From Strongylocentrotus purpuratus (Eukaryota; Echinodermata; Echinoidea; Camarodonta; Strongylocentrotidae), in NCBI RefSeq assembly GCF_000002235.5, contig NW_022145606.1, forward strand, positions 48,606,685-48,670,684: 64,000 nucleotides of DNA, read 5' to 3'. Below the pieces are notes generated by a model. The model saw only the letters and a list, made by a program, of their open reading frames with translations. It did no database searches and had not been told where the DNA came from. The translations under genes and the position numbers were made by a program. Shown here in pieces: positions 44,917 through 57,619 of this stretch (position 1 is the first letter of the stretch; every line of letters begins with the position of its first letter).

Positions 44917-47900
44917 CTATGTTCAGAAAACAGAGTGATGGAGGTAAGGTGCGTTGGGTCTTAGAGTAAAGAGAAAGAAGCAGAGAGAGAGAGAGAGCAA
45001 TAAAGGGAGGGGGCATAAGAGAGATGAATATATATAGTAAAGGGACATACAAAGAACATAGAAATTAAGAAAGAAAAACAGACAGAGAATGCGTAAAATA
45101 TGATACTCTTAGTATTTTCATGTTCGGATTTATATATCAGATTTTTTTCCCATGAATGATTTGATTTTATAGGCCTCATTTAATTTGCTTAGCGACAAAA
45201 GTTACAAATTCCGGGAAGGGGGATGATAATGGGGCTGTTTCATCAAGCCTTACAATTGATATTAAAAGTGTTGATATAAATTTTAAGGGCCTAAAATTGA
45301 TATCAATTTTAGTCCGTTTCATCCCCCTCCCCAGAAAAAAGTATTCAAGTGATCCATTTAAGTTTTAAAATCAATTTTATCGTTGTTTTTTTGTTAATCC
45401 TAGAGACTGTTTATTTCGGTAATAAAAAACAAAGGAGTAATTTTTGTATATTCTGGTGTATACAATTTTAAAAACAAAAACATAAAAAACGAATCCATGA
45501 TATGATATGTGATATGTATTTAACCTTTGTTCAATTTCCTTTCAGTGTATTTGTTACAGGGTTTCCCAGGAAACAGTTTTAATACTGAGAGAGTAACCCT
45601 CTTTAAATAAAACGAATTTAAACAAGAATCATCCCATTATTAATCCGATATGTTCAAGCATTAATTGCTTGTAAGGCGTAAATGAAGGCTAACAATGTTC
45701 TTATGTATCGGAGAATGGAGAATTTTGTACAAAATTAAAGGCAAATTTTCGGCCATTAATTATTTGTTTATAAATTTGTGCCCTTATTCCATTCACATAC
45801 TCTCTCTCTTTCTCTCATTAACACACATCCATACTGCTATCACAACTCTTTGCTTTCTGTCTCTTTCAAAGTGATTGTTTTGTTCTTTCACATCCCCCCC
45901 CCCCCCCAAACAACAAAACAGTTATAATAATAATAATAATAATAATAATTAATAAATAAAGTAAAAATACAAATAATAACCACTGGCTTCTAACAAAATC
46001 ACTGATAGGTTATCTAATCACTCTAACAAACACACCATCATTGAATCACATATTATTGCCCTTTATCATCATTTAATAATTACTAATTATGCGTTAGCGC
46101 ACAATCTCATCCATTCAATTTGTGCATAACCCATTTTTTCATATTAAATGACAAACAATACATTGCTCAAATACAAAATAACATTTACACAAATTTGTAA
46201 AGCTTAAAAGTCTTATAGCTATCCTTATGCTTTAATGCATGAAAATCTACATGTTTACAAATGATGAGTAAAAGCAATTTATTTCAGAGGATACAATAAG
46301 AACATTTTCAATGACACAAATGAAAGTACTGCTCTTTAAGTGACAACCGGTTGTTAAAACTATTGCAGCTAATATCTGCCACTGTCTAGTCGAGGTACAT
46401 TGGTGGAGATTAAAAGAGTAAGATTTGTGGTAAGGATTGCTGTAACTATAGTAATATGGTTGTTAATCTAAGGGTAATATACATTGTCATGTAAGGTCAT
46501 GCAGTTGATGAAACAAAAATTCTTGATATAACAGTTTATCTATACGAAGTTAATTATCAATTTTTTTTTCTATCAGCTTTGAGATTTTGTTAAGGACAAC
46601 ATGAATCCGAGTTGATATATTATTTAGTGCCGAACAAATCTGTTTTCACTGCAATTAAAATGTTCGGTTATTTCTTTTGTATTTGTTCTTGTGCAATTGC
46701 TAAGAATATCCAATTCAGGTATCAACGGGTAATTATCGACACATATTCATGCCAACAGAAACTCTACTAAGATTTCCAAATTGGCCCAACTGCTGCTCAG
46801 ATGAATTGCTATACTTTAAAATGTCCAATTTGATATTTTAAGATTTATCACCATGAACGGATTTATCTACATGTATGTAATGTAAGTTTAGAAACAACAG
46901 CCTCCATGAAAGAATCATAGCTTTGAAGATCAGCACCAACACTTAGCAAGATATCTCTCGAAAGTACAGGCTTAAATTGCAGAGCTATTAAACTTAATAT
47001 GGATTATTATTTTAGTTTTATCTTTCAACTGTAATTAGTTGTTTTCTTTTTTCTTCTGCAAGATTCTACAATTCTATTTAAAAAATAGAATAGAATTCTT
47101 GGAAGTATCATTAATTTGTTTACTTCCTTTAAAATATTACTTGATAAAATCTTATCAAACCAATAATATCATACTCGATGGCGAATATTAGTACACAGAC
47201 TGGAGCACTTTTAATATCTTCAGATGAATTTATTTGAAAATCTGTTTCACCGGAAGTCGTAGTAAAATGAGAAAGCGACCAGTCCACGATCTGTTTTAGC
47301 ATTGTGGTCCCTCTTGCTTAGAGTTAGAAAAGGGAGCTTGTATCTGTAGGCTGGCTGATGTTCCATATGAAGCATAACGTTGCAGGGGATTCAAGCTCTG
47401 CAGTCTAGAATTTGGAATTGAAAGTTATGCAATAAAAAAAAGTAATTAATACTAGTGTAATTTTTCAATTTTTGTATTTGTTCATGTCAATTTATTTGAT
47501 TGGAAAATAAGTAAAGTAGAAGGATAACAAATATTCTTTAAAAATATTGATACGAAACCAGTTTTGTTTGAAAAAATAATACATAATTGATTTTTAGGCT
47601 TTGGAATTTGTTTTATCTTTTCATAACCATTTGGTGAGAATCAAACAGACATATACATAATTATACCATAGAGAGAGCAAATATATTTCTCAGAAAAATA
47701 GTTGTCACTTTACCTAATCTAATGTGTTCCACTGAAGAAAAAGAAACATTTCAAACCACTATGTCACTAACCACATTGGAAGTTTTAGAAAATGTGATAA
47801 TCGTATCAATTGGACTATGGAACGGGAACCTCTTTTTATAATACACATTTTGGACTCATCTTGATTTTGATTTTGATCCCAAACATTTCTTTAAAATATT

Positions 47901-50900
47901 GATCTTGAATGTGTAGATCTTAAACTTTAGCTTTCATTTGTAATCTGACTCTACAGCAGTCTAATCTTAATCTTGGATAATCTGATCTTGAACCAAACCT
48001 ATCGTACAGAGATTTGATAAAAAAATACCCTCTGGTGAAAAGAAGAGAAAGAGATACCTCAACTGGTATATAACAAACAGGTTGAAGCTTACATTATGCA
48101 TATGCTTATTACTATTAGAGTTTGTTCAACCACGTATTTACATGTATACTTAAATTGCTGCCCCATGTTACATACAATATTGATCAAATCTGGCTGATTT
48201 AGTAATTTATTTATGTTTTTGACTTGTCATGGTTGGCTTCCTCTTAAATTAAGAACACAGAATTTTCAGTTTGTTATTGTAAAATCCAATATCCGGTATC
48301 TTAACCCTTTATCAAAAATGAATATCAAGACTATAAACTCAACAACAAGTTAGTAATTCATATCTATGTAGGTCTAGAAAAAGAAGAAATCAAAAAACCT
48401 CACCGTTATTTTAATGTCGGTGTTCAAACTTTGCTAAGAAAATTACATAACAAGGCCATTTAGCACGGTAGGATCTTGCAGTACACGTTGAACTGGATTA
48501 CATTATGCAGATCCAAACCCTTTCCTCGGGGCCGGGGTAGGATGAGAAGTTAGTCCAAGACGTTGAAGACACGGTGGGAGAGAAGTCTTAGACTAGAGGT
48601 CTATTTATTGGATATGACTCAAATGTTCAGGTCCACTCCATCTCTGACTCTGAAAGAAAAACAAAATATAGAGCTCGATACATGAGCCTACTAGTACTAG
48701 ACCTACATATCATTCTACATCTAGTCTAAAAACTAACTTGTATTGTTATATGTAGACTAGACCTAACTTCTGTTAATTTAGATGTCACAAATATACAAGT
48801 AGTCAAAATCTAGGACTAAGGGAATAACTCTAACTTCCAACTGTATTATATCTAAGTTAGTCCTGCACAAAGGGTGCAGTGTAGATATCTACCCTAGATC
48901 TAGTATCATGTAGACTAAATCTACATGATACATCAAGACCTTGATCAAGATCTAACTTGGTCTAGGGTCTGACACTATGAGTCTAATTGTCTTTCATAAC
49001 ATGTGAACGTTAAAACAATGATAGCGTTGATTGCTATTATTAACACGAAACAAGGGCTACCGCACTGCCTAGGCTAGCGGCAAAAAAACAAAGTAGATTC
49101 GGAATCTAAGCCTAAATAAATCTACAATTATAAGCACTAAACTTATCGGCAAAACCATACAACGCGATGATTCTAAAAGCCGTGGTAGACTCATTTTGTT
49201 ATCAAATGCACAAATAAACTATATGTCTAAAATGTCCTAACCAAATATTCAACATCGTTAGACAAGTACAGTTAAACATGCATGAATGTAGATGCTAGGC
49301 TATTTATATGAATGGGACGGAAATGCATGAACCGGTGCAATTTGAAGAGTTAACTGAAGTTTAGCTCAGTTGGGGAATGATTTTAGTTGATATTTATTTG
49401 AAATATCGTTCGGTTGAAATAAGAGGAATACTTTACTTCTACCAAAAAACCAATTTTTGTATCAACAGAACGGAATTTAGATCTACTTACTTTTCGAGGA
49501 GCTCTTGTCTTGCAGTAGTTTAGCGACGCAATGTTGTCGTTAATTGACCCAAAATTGGCTAGCCTTGATTACAGAGCCCTTTTACATTTAACCTAAAATT
49601 TTTAAAAATCAATTCTAGCTTAAATCTGATTCGATGAAACAGCTCACGAGCATCAGTTGTAAGCCAAAAGTGATTCTGCCTCAAAAATTGATTTTTAAAA
49701 TCGACATTAAATTTAGTTGATGAAACACCCTCCAGCGGGAGAAAAGGGGAAAAATAGTCATATCCAAGCTTGGCCTTGTATTGCTTAAGCGTCGAAAATT
49801 CACAAATTCTGAGTCGAAGAGTAAGAGCTGACGATGGCCGTGGCAGGAGGGGGGGGGGGGGCGGCTGAGGCATACATGCATACATGCCACCTCATGGAAC
49901 TTGATGTTCGTTAGACGATGCATCCGAAAAAAAACAATGTAGAATAATTTAAAAAAGGACAGTTTGTCTTAAACGGTTCATTGCAGCTAGAGCGCAACAC
50001 TTTTGAATTCGCTGCCGGTATTCGGTGATTCGCCATTCTGCCTAAAAATAAAACACGTACTTGCACCCCGAAATATTGATACTGATGATAACTAATAAGA
50101 TAGTGACAATAATAACATGATGATGATATTAACAGTAGTAAATGCAATAATAATAAATTATGGTAATGATGATAGTAGTGGCAAAATAACAATAATAATA
50201 ATAATATTAATAATCATGACAATTTATGATAATGATAATTAATTTTATCAGGATATGATTTTTAGTTAAAGTCAAAATGGACTTACATTTTTTTACCTTC
50301 CGACGGTTTATACTTAAACATGCAACTGTATATCAAAATTTTGAATTTTCAATACAGGTATTCAAATTCAATCTATTCATTGCGACTGCATATGGAAACG
50401 TTTGCTTGTATTTGTCTCATAAAAGAATTTGATCACGAACTGACTCCCACACGGTGTTGAGCGCTCAGGGGTCATAGGTCACTGGCTTCATCGGGCAGGT
50501 AGTTCCATTATGTGAATGGGTAAATTAACTATTACAAAATGAGGGGACACATTACATTGTACAATAGGGACACACATTGTTTTTATTGTGCAGAACATAC
50601 TCTTTTATTGACTTACTTATTGCATGGAACTATAAAACCCAAATGCATTTCGTATTCTAACAATTGGAGTACAAAGAATAATAACAGGTGAATGAAATGC
50701 ATAAACACCACAAACACCTGGGGAGGTTCAAGCATTCATAAATTTGAATAAGTACAAAGCATGATAGTAGGTGAATGAAATGCTTCAACAGCAACACAAA
50801 CACCTGGGAAGCTAGGAAGCATCCATAAATTTGAATAATTTAGTTGATAAACGACTCCGCATGTGGACGTTTGTTGGAGCAGAAAGCAGTGAATTCTTAA

Positions 50901-51875
50901 CAACACGAACCCATTTAACAGAATGTCGGAACGTAAATTAAATTTGGCTCGGTTGGAAAATGCATCTTTCTACCCTGCGACTTTAATGGTACGATCTAGT
51001 AAATTAAAACAGTAAAATGGGTCTTATTTTAAAATTACTCATTGAATAAAACCAAAAACTTCAGTGATATCAGAAAAAATATGTCATATCTTACTAATAA
51101 TTAAAAAAAGATGTATAAACATTGTGAAAGTGTCGCATTTTACGATAAAAGACACCGATTTAGCGGAGATGACGTCATTAGTGCGCTTGCATCAGGGAAT
51201 TCAAGGTCAAAAGGTCAATTCAGACACTGATAAGTTATAGGTCGAGCCTTTTTGTCTCCTTTATTCCGACAAAATTATACAATCAATCAAAATAAGTTTG
51301 ATACCAGAAGAAAGCTAACGATTAGTATTTTCATTAACCGCTTGCCCCAAAGTCTCTTGACCACAGTGAAACGAGTGAGAGCTTGTGAGAGCGGCCAAAG
51401 TGTGATTGAAACTCGCTATTTGCTCTTCTCCAACGCAAAAAGAGACGACATTGTGCTGGATAAATGTATTTTTTCCGACAAAAGTACAGAAAATTTGCAT
51501 ATGGTCTTTTTATATTATACTTTATAAAATGTTACCCGAGTGACTTCCGGGCGCCCCAGTGCTGGAAAGAAACGCACATTTGAGAAAACTTCACTTTTTC
51601 ATGGAAAAATGCCTATTTGTTCTATGCACGCAAGTCAGATTGAGCGGATGATACAACGTTTCCATATGACAATGACAATTCAAAAATAACAATTGAGAGC
51701 AATAGTAAAACAAAACCCATCCTAACTTGGAGGTAACGCCCACGTTTTAATCTTTTCACCCCTTGACGCATTCGTATCATTATGCTTTCTCACTGCAAAC
51801 TAACTAAACATTATCGTCTAGAGAAATCTAGTAGGATTTTAATCTATTTTATACAAGAGTTGAACAAGAACTTAC
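44917..51875 (-). other. 7 kb intron of NLR gene 1
   Basis: Largest intron in the visible part of the gene. It holds a G/A-rich stretch at 44945-45012, repeats at 45225-45335 and 49560-49740 sharing TTTCATC and AAATTGAT-like words, an (AAT)n run at 45926-45950, a tandem repeat at 50660-50850, and long AT-rich stretches (45400-49500) in which I see no exon. Confidence 0.55.
50660..50850. repeat. Two-copy tandem repeat, ~95-base unit
   Basis: GGTGAATGAAATGC, ACAAACACCTGGG and CATAAATTTGAATAA occur twice in the same order with a shift of about 95 bases. Noncoding, inside an intron. Confidence 0.75.
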
Positions 51876-52396
51876 CTCAGCTCTGACATCGTCTTCACAT
51901 GTCTGCAGCACTCAATGAGGTAAACCAATTCTTCCTCATCTGTGCACTTCACTCTGAACAAACCTAGCCACTGCAGGTTCTTGGTTTGTTCTCTGATCAG
52001 AAGACCCAGTCCTCTCATCGTCTCTCTCGATACACTCTTCTTCTCTGGTGGGAGTGATGACGGTGCTCTAAGCTTGATCTCTGTGAGCTGCTGTCCTCCG
52101 GTCCGACGAAGACAAGCCGTGATGTGAGGTATGTCTCTCTCTGCATCATCGATAGTAATATCGATATCTCTCAAGCCAGGAAGCGATGAGAGCAGACCTT
52201 CATAGCTTTGTGACGTCACTCTCTCGGCTGATAGCTTTGTGACGGATGGAAGCTCAGGAGGAGATGTAGGGAAACTGAGAGAGGAGTCTGAGATGGTGAG
52301 ATGGTCCAGTGAGGTGGAGGATCTGAGACAAGACCACAATCTGACAGTCATCTCGGTAGATAGCTGGCATTTCTCTACGAAGAGTTGACCATTATC
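51876..52396 (-). CDS. NLR gene 1, long LRR-cassette exon (second)
   Basis: A 521-base exon, phase 0 in and phase 2 out, with acceptor ttattccag and donor GTAAGT. It encodes about 173 residues beginning DNGQLFVEKCQLSTEM and carrying the SDSSLSFP, VTSQSYEGLLSSLPGL and REQTKNLQWLGL blocks of the other copies. Its frame is open. It lies in the left copy of the 51.9-64 kb duplication and pairs with 58455-58978. The C-terminal LRR region of an NLR typically senses the ligand or keeps the receptor inactive. Confidence 0.85.
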
Positions 52397-52598
52397 CTGG
52401 AATAAGTAAGTAATTTGATATGTTAGCCATATATTAAACAACAAATATTGGAAATGGGTAGAATTTAAGGGAAGGCACCGTGCTTTATGAAGTTGACATT
52501 ATAATTCTGAAGCAAAAACAGAAACATTTTTATTATTTATATTCTCTTAAAATATTGCTGTACCTGTCAACAAAAATATCACTGAACCCCATCCCCCC
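52397..52598 (-). other. Intron of NLR gene 1, duplicated flank
   Basis: Matches 58979-59175 closely. It ends at the insertion site of the foldback transposon at 52599. No coding content. Confidence 0.75.
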
Positions 52599-54371
52599 TG
52601 TTACACCCACAAATGTACAGTAATAACGCCCCAAAATGTAATAACACTTTACCCACAAATGTAATAATTTCACCCACAAATGTAACAATTTTGAATCAAC
52701 CACAAATGGGGGTGTTACACCCACAAATGAAATAACGCCCACAAATGTAATAACGCCCCAAAATGTAATAACACTTTACCCACAAATGTAATAACACTTT
52801 ACCCACAAATGTAATAATTTCACTCACAAATGTATTAACCACTTTACCCACAAATGTAATAATTTGAAGTGATATTTTGTCGTATTTGTTCAAAACTAAA
52901 ACCCTGTAATAAAGCATGGGTATAGCGCGCAGTTTTTACTCAAGACTCGGTTATTTCAAACAGATTTAAAAATATTCAAATCTAAGACCCCATAATCCTT
53001 TTCCTGTGGAATAACATGAGAATAGAGCGTAGTCTTTCCTCCAGACACGGTTATTCAAAAGTTAAAAAAAAAAAAAAAAAACTTGTAAACTATTAGACCC
53101 CACCATCTTCCAAACTAAGACCCGGTAATAAAGCATGGGGTTAGAGCGTAGTTTTTCTTCCAGACCCGGTTATTTCAAAACTTTTGAAAAATCTTCAAAA
53201 ATAAGACCCCATCATCTTATTCCTGTGGAAGAACATGAGTATTGAGCGCAGTCTTTCCTCCAGACCCGGTTATTCAAAAGTAAAAAAAAAAAAAAAAATC
53301 AAAAAATCAAAACAAAACAAAACAAAACAAAACAAAGAAAAAACCTTTTAAACTAAGACCCCTCCATCTTCCAAATTAAGACCCGGTAATAAAGCATGGG
53401 ATTAGAGCGTAGTCTTTACTTCAGACTCGGTCATTTCAAACAACAAAAAAATCTTCAAACTAAGACCTCACCATCTCATTCCTGTGGAATAACATGAGTA
53501 TAGAGCGTAGTCTTTCCTCCAGACCCGGTTATTTCAAAAGAAATAGAAATTTAAACAAATCTTCGAAACTAAGACCCACCATCTTATTCCTCTTTTTGTT
53601 TCATTTAAAAATAAATTACATTATTACATATGTGGATACAACACGTCACAAATAAATGATTAGTCACACGAACTGACGAATCAGTCAAAATGGTCCATAT
53701 ATATAACACACAGAGGAGGGACCGATTCGATGGTTCGTTCGTCGACAATTTTTTAATCATGTAAATATTCTAATGCCCACAAATATCCTGGAATTCAATG
53801 TTCGTAGAAAAAAAAAGTAATCGAATGAGTGACCTTAAATGTTCTTCCACAGGAATAAGATGATGGGGTCTTATTTTTGAACATTTTTAAAAAGTTTTGA
53901 AATAACCGGGTCTGGAAGAAAAACTACGCTCTAACCCCATGCTTTATTACCGGGTCTTAGTTTGGAAGATGGTGGGGTCTTAGTTTAAAAGTTTTTTTTT
54001 TTTTTTTTTTTTTTACTTTTGAATAACCGTGTCTGGAGGAAAGACTACGCTCGAATCTCATGTTATTCCACAGGAAAGGGATTATGGGGTCTTACTTTTG
54101 AAGATTTTTTTAATTTTTTGAAATAACCGGGTCTGGAGTAAAGACTGCGCTATACCCATGCTTTATTACAGGGTTTTAGTTTTGAACAAATTCGACAAAA
54201 TATCACTTCAAATTTATTACATTTGTGGGTAAAGTCATTATTACATTTGTGGGCGATTCAAAATTATTACATTTGTGGGTGAAATTATTACATTTGTGGG
54301 TAAAGTGTTATTACATTTGTGGGTAAAGTGTTATTACATTTGTGGGCGTTATTACATTTGTGGGTGTAACA
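52599..54371. mobile_element. TU-like foldback transposon, 1.8 kb, with confirmed empty site
   Basis: Ends are perfect inverted repeats beginning TGTTACACCCACAAATGTA. Arms (52599-53590 and about 53850-54371) carry outer tandem units of CCCACAAATGTAATAA and inner units with TCTTTCCTCCAGACCCGG / ACTAAGACCC. They surround a unique centre of about 250 bases (53600-53845). A TCCCCCC repeat flanks both ends. The paralogous region at 59178-59190 is uninterrupted, which confirms an insertion with a short target duplication of about 7-8 bases. No protein is encoded. Matches the known design of sea urchin TU elements: inverted arms with outer tandem repeats of about 15 bases. Confidence 0.85.
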
Positions 54372-55650
54372 TCCCCCCCCCCCTCTCTCTCTCTCTTCAA
54401 GAAACAGGTCGTCTTTTTATAATTTCTTCAATGTTTTCCTAATCCATTCACCCCTTTGAGTCCTTATGCCAGATCTCGATCCTTACATACATACTAAAAT
54501 GTATTCTTACATTTGTTTTAAATGCTTATAATTGATTTGTAATGTTTTGTTGGAAACATGAATAAATTTGAATTTGAATTTGAATTTAAAACACAGGGGA
54601 TAATTTTCAGGAGGGTAGTTGTTCTCGGGCGTACTTTGTCCAATACCCATATAAACAGTTGCTTTAAAACATTTGAGTGATGGGAGTAATCTGTGCACGG
54701 CATTTAAGTGATTCCATTGTTACGTACGGAAATCCATTAGTACCACCATGTGAATTCAAATTTAAGAGGAATTAAGTGGCGGCTCCCACATTATTATCTG
54801 GAGACATTGCAAAGTAAATGATTACTATATATGATCTCTCTCTCTCTCTCTCTGTCTTTCTCTTTTTTTCTCTCTGTCTGTCTGTCTCCGCCTCTGTCTG
54901 TCTCTCTCTCCTTCTCACTTCCATCCTCCTTCTCCTCCTCTTCCTTTGTTACCTCTCTCCCATTTTTGCCGTGTATTCTGTAGCGTACATGTACACTTTT
55001 CTAAAGGGAAGAATGTTTGCTGACTCATGTTTCCTATAATACCCTGGTACTCCATTGTTTACCCCCTCCTCTTCCTCTATTTACCTCTCCTCCACTCTCG
55101 CTCTATCTTTACTAGCTTTATTTGCTCTCACTCAATCTATCTCCATTTAAAATTCTCCAGTATATTACCTCATTTTGCTTTCAACGGCTGTAATTAGTAT
55201 TTGGACAGTATTTATATAATTTATCAACTGTATGTTTTGATCATACTATATATGCTGAAAATTAGTAACACTTTACAATCTTATAATTATTTTATGTCTT
55301 TCTTATGTTTAATTTATATTAATCTTTTTTCCTTATCTTTGTTTGTTATGTAATTGTGAGTTCAATATGTACTTATGAAGTCCATGTATATTGTATATAC
55401 GTTACTTTTATTGTGCAGGGCGCTCAGGGATAGCAGCTTGTTAACTGAAGAGGTAAGCCTGCTTTAAATAAAACGGTACAGATAATATACATATATATGG
55501 CCAATAAGTCAATCACTTTGTTTTGCATACATGTGAATCTGATCTGCGAATGGGTGATTTTCATTTTACCTGTCTCTTTATTGCATGATATGACGGGCCG
55601 GTGGGTTCGTGGATGGTTCCAAACATACCGGTCCTTCACGGTTTGTGTTA
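54372..55650. repeat. Intragenic duplication, left copy, middle part
   Basis: Matches 59190-60324 in order: CT-rich tracts (54380-54394; 54836-54930), then AT-rich intron up to GGATGGTTCCAAACATAC. Differences are the LINE tail at 54498-54590 and several small gaps. Intronic for NLR gene 1. Confidence 0.8.
54498..54590 (+). mobile_element. 5'-truncated LINE tail insertion
   Basis: About 93 bases ending in a tandem TTTGAA/AATTTG tail after TGGAAACATGAATAAA, typical of L2/CR1-type LINE 3' ends. The right duplicate near 59306 lacks it and reads straight through, with an AAA(A) short duplication at the site. Confidence 0.7.
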
Positions 55651-55867
55651 ATGTTAATTTCAATTTTATTTTCAAGCTTTTGTAAATGTAGGGTCATCGG
55701 AAGCATAATATTATAATCTTGTAGTTAACATGTACATGCAGCGCCTACATCCTATAAAATATAACAATAGACAGGATGCCACTATATTTTTACAAACACG
55801 CTATACACATGATATACATTTAAATAAATGTATGTTACACTGTCCAATGATATACTTGAATTCCGTA

Positions 55868-56250
55868 ACAGGACAATTACCCCAAAGGACAACCACCCCC
55901 GAAAAATTACCCTCCAAGGACACCACCACCCCCCCCCGAGGACAATTACCCCCCCCCCTCGGGAACAACAAAGGACAACCACCCCTGAGGACAATCCCCC
56001 CCCCCCCTGAAAATTTCCCCCTGTTCATTAAATCGGAAGTTCATCCTGATAATAATTCGGTTTTATTTTTGTTCGGGGGGGGGGGGAGGGGCGATTGTCT
56101 AAAAGGGTAATTTTTAGGTGGGAATTGTCCTCCGAGTGGGAGGGGTGTGATTGTCTAAGGGGGTTATTTTCAGGGTGGGGTAATTTTCCCGTTGGTAATT
56201 TTCCAGGGGGAAAGAGGTGGGTGATTGTCCAGGGGGTAATTGTCCTAGAA
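55868..56250. mobile_element. Foldback element with GGACAATTACCCC arms
   Basis: Left arm 55868-56025 has tandem variants of GGACAATTACCCC and GGACAACCACCCC. Right arm 56075-56250 has their reverse complements, ending GGGGGTAATTGTCC. Related to 7785-8245. The same left arm is present at 63781-64000 in the right duplicate, so this insertion predates the duplication. Confidence 0.7.
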
Positions 56251-56295
56251 CCCTTGCATTCATGTAGCAATCGATATACTTAGTAGGTAACTTAC

Positions 56296-56392
56296 ATGCA
56301 ATGCAATCACCCTGAGTGACTTCTCTGACTTGTTAAGACCAGTGATGTGAAGGCTTAGTCTACCGTCTGAGTTTGTCCCACAGCCAAGAAGC
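56296..56392 (-). CDS. NLR gene 1, short cassette exon (first)
   Basis: A 97-base exon with acceptor tatgttgcag and a GTAAGT donor. It enters in phase 2 and leaves in phase 0, joining exon 58455-58978 to exon 51876-52396. It encodes LLGCGTNSDGRLSLHITGL then NKSEKSL.VIALH, similar to the exon at 44817-44916. The Leu spacing suggests an LRR-like unit. It is recognised by phase and by likeness to its sister exon. Confidence 0.8.
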
Positions 56393-56599
56393 CTGCAACA
56401 TATAAATGAAGTGTAAATTGCGTATAAAACAGAGGAATTGAACGAAGATGTTAATTGCACATGTTAATTTGTAGATGAGTGCATGTACGGTTAAAGTGTA
56501 CCGATCACCTGAATATTATTTGTGTACAGCTAGAATGTAAAAAATCAACACGAAAATAATTTACCTGGCATTATTTGGGTTAACAGTATGAAGTATGAA

Positions 56600-56790
56600 G
56601 AAATAAGTTTGATTTGATCTGATTTGATTTGATTTATTTATTTCTGTTTGACAACATAAATAGGGCGAGCACGGGACCGAATTCAGTCTTCGGTTCCATG
56701 CGTGCCCTATTCTTCTGCAAGCACATACGGGTGCGTCGACAACTCTACCACGATGTGTCACTCTTATAATTAATATGCTTCTTAAAATTA
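56600..56790 (-). mobile_element. LINE 3' end with (AAATC)n tail
   Basis: On the minus strand a hairpin (AATAGGGCACGCATGGAACC pairing with GGTCCCGTGCTCGCCC) is followed by AGAAATAAATAAATC and tandem AAATC units at 56605-56635. A terminal stem with a short tandem tail is usual for L2/CR1-type LINEs. Coding traces upstream are weak. Confidence 0.5.
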
Positions 56791-56809
56791 TATTTAAACA
56801 CGCATAGAG

Positions 56810-57300
56810 GCGGCACTCCAGCCGGAAGGAGGGGGGGGGGGGCGGCATGGTGCCCCTTTTCTTCGAGTACCTCAAAAGAGCCTCCTTAAATTTTTAATAA
56901 GTGCCCCTTTCTCCTTCTCATAAATGCTCTTATCCCTCTGATAAATATTCCTATTCTAATGTGAGAGTTGACCCTTTTGCTTTGATGAACGACCAATTTT
57001 CGTTAGTAATAAATTCCACTTTTTAAGTGCGATAAGTGCCCCTGTAACTATTGGGGGAGGGGGGGGGGGTAAGAGGAATTTTTTCCCCCGGAATTTTAAC
57101 ATCTGACCGGTTTACGGTTCGTTATGTTAGGAAGGGGGGGGGGGGGTGGTAAAGTCACCTTTTTTAGGTCACCCATTAGCATAATTTTTTGTTTTGCGTC
57201 CCGAAATTTGAAAATGTGACCGGTTGACATTTCGTTCCGTTAGGGGGGGGGGGGGCGGTAAGGTCACCAATTAGCATATTTTGTTGTTTACTTAAACAAA
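56810..57300. repeat. GGGGCACTTAT-family (reverse) and CCCGAAATTTG tandem blocks
   Basis: 56860-57050 holds AAGTGCCCCTTT-type units, the reverse of the family at 10258. 57070-57290 holds tandem copies of TTTCCC..GAA, TGACCGGTTGACATTTCG, G-runs (57133-57146; 57245-57256) and GGTCACCAATTAGCA, as at 28515. Confidence 0.6.
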
Positions 57301-57619
57301 AAAATAAAATAAAATAAGGGGTGTTTCTCCAAAATCCACACTAAAAAAGAAAAGAGGGGGTTGACCACCCCCCCCCCCCCTTCTGAATGATATAGTAACA
57401 TAAGTAGCCTGACCAGAACAAAATGACGCACTCCGTACAGATTTTCTATTTCTATGCGGGGTACAATACACGCAGAGTTGACATGATCGACCGAAGTGAA
57501 ATGCATATGAATACGAATCCCAACGCACGACGAAACATGCACTTCTTTCAAAAATATGATCGTTCATACAGACTGACCTTCGACAGTAACAGACATGCGT
57601 TTTGGCTTCATACTAATAC
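57301..57619 (-). other. Intron of NLR gene 1, nothing recognised
   Basis: A C-run at 57369-57381 and mixed sequence. No exon is seen. Confidence 0.4.

Noticed and set aside
51252-51527. 91-residue plus-strand frame in the large intron
   Set aside because: No domain, no splice context, and a composition like the surrounding intron.
55730-56110. Pro/Thr-rich plus-strand frame
   Set aside because: Made by the repeated GGACAATTACCCC units of the foldback arm.
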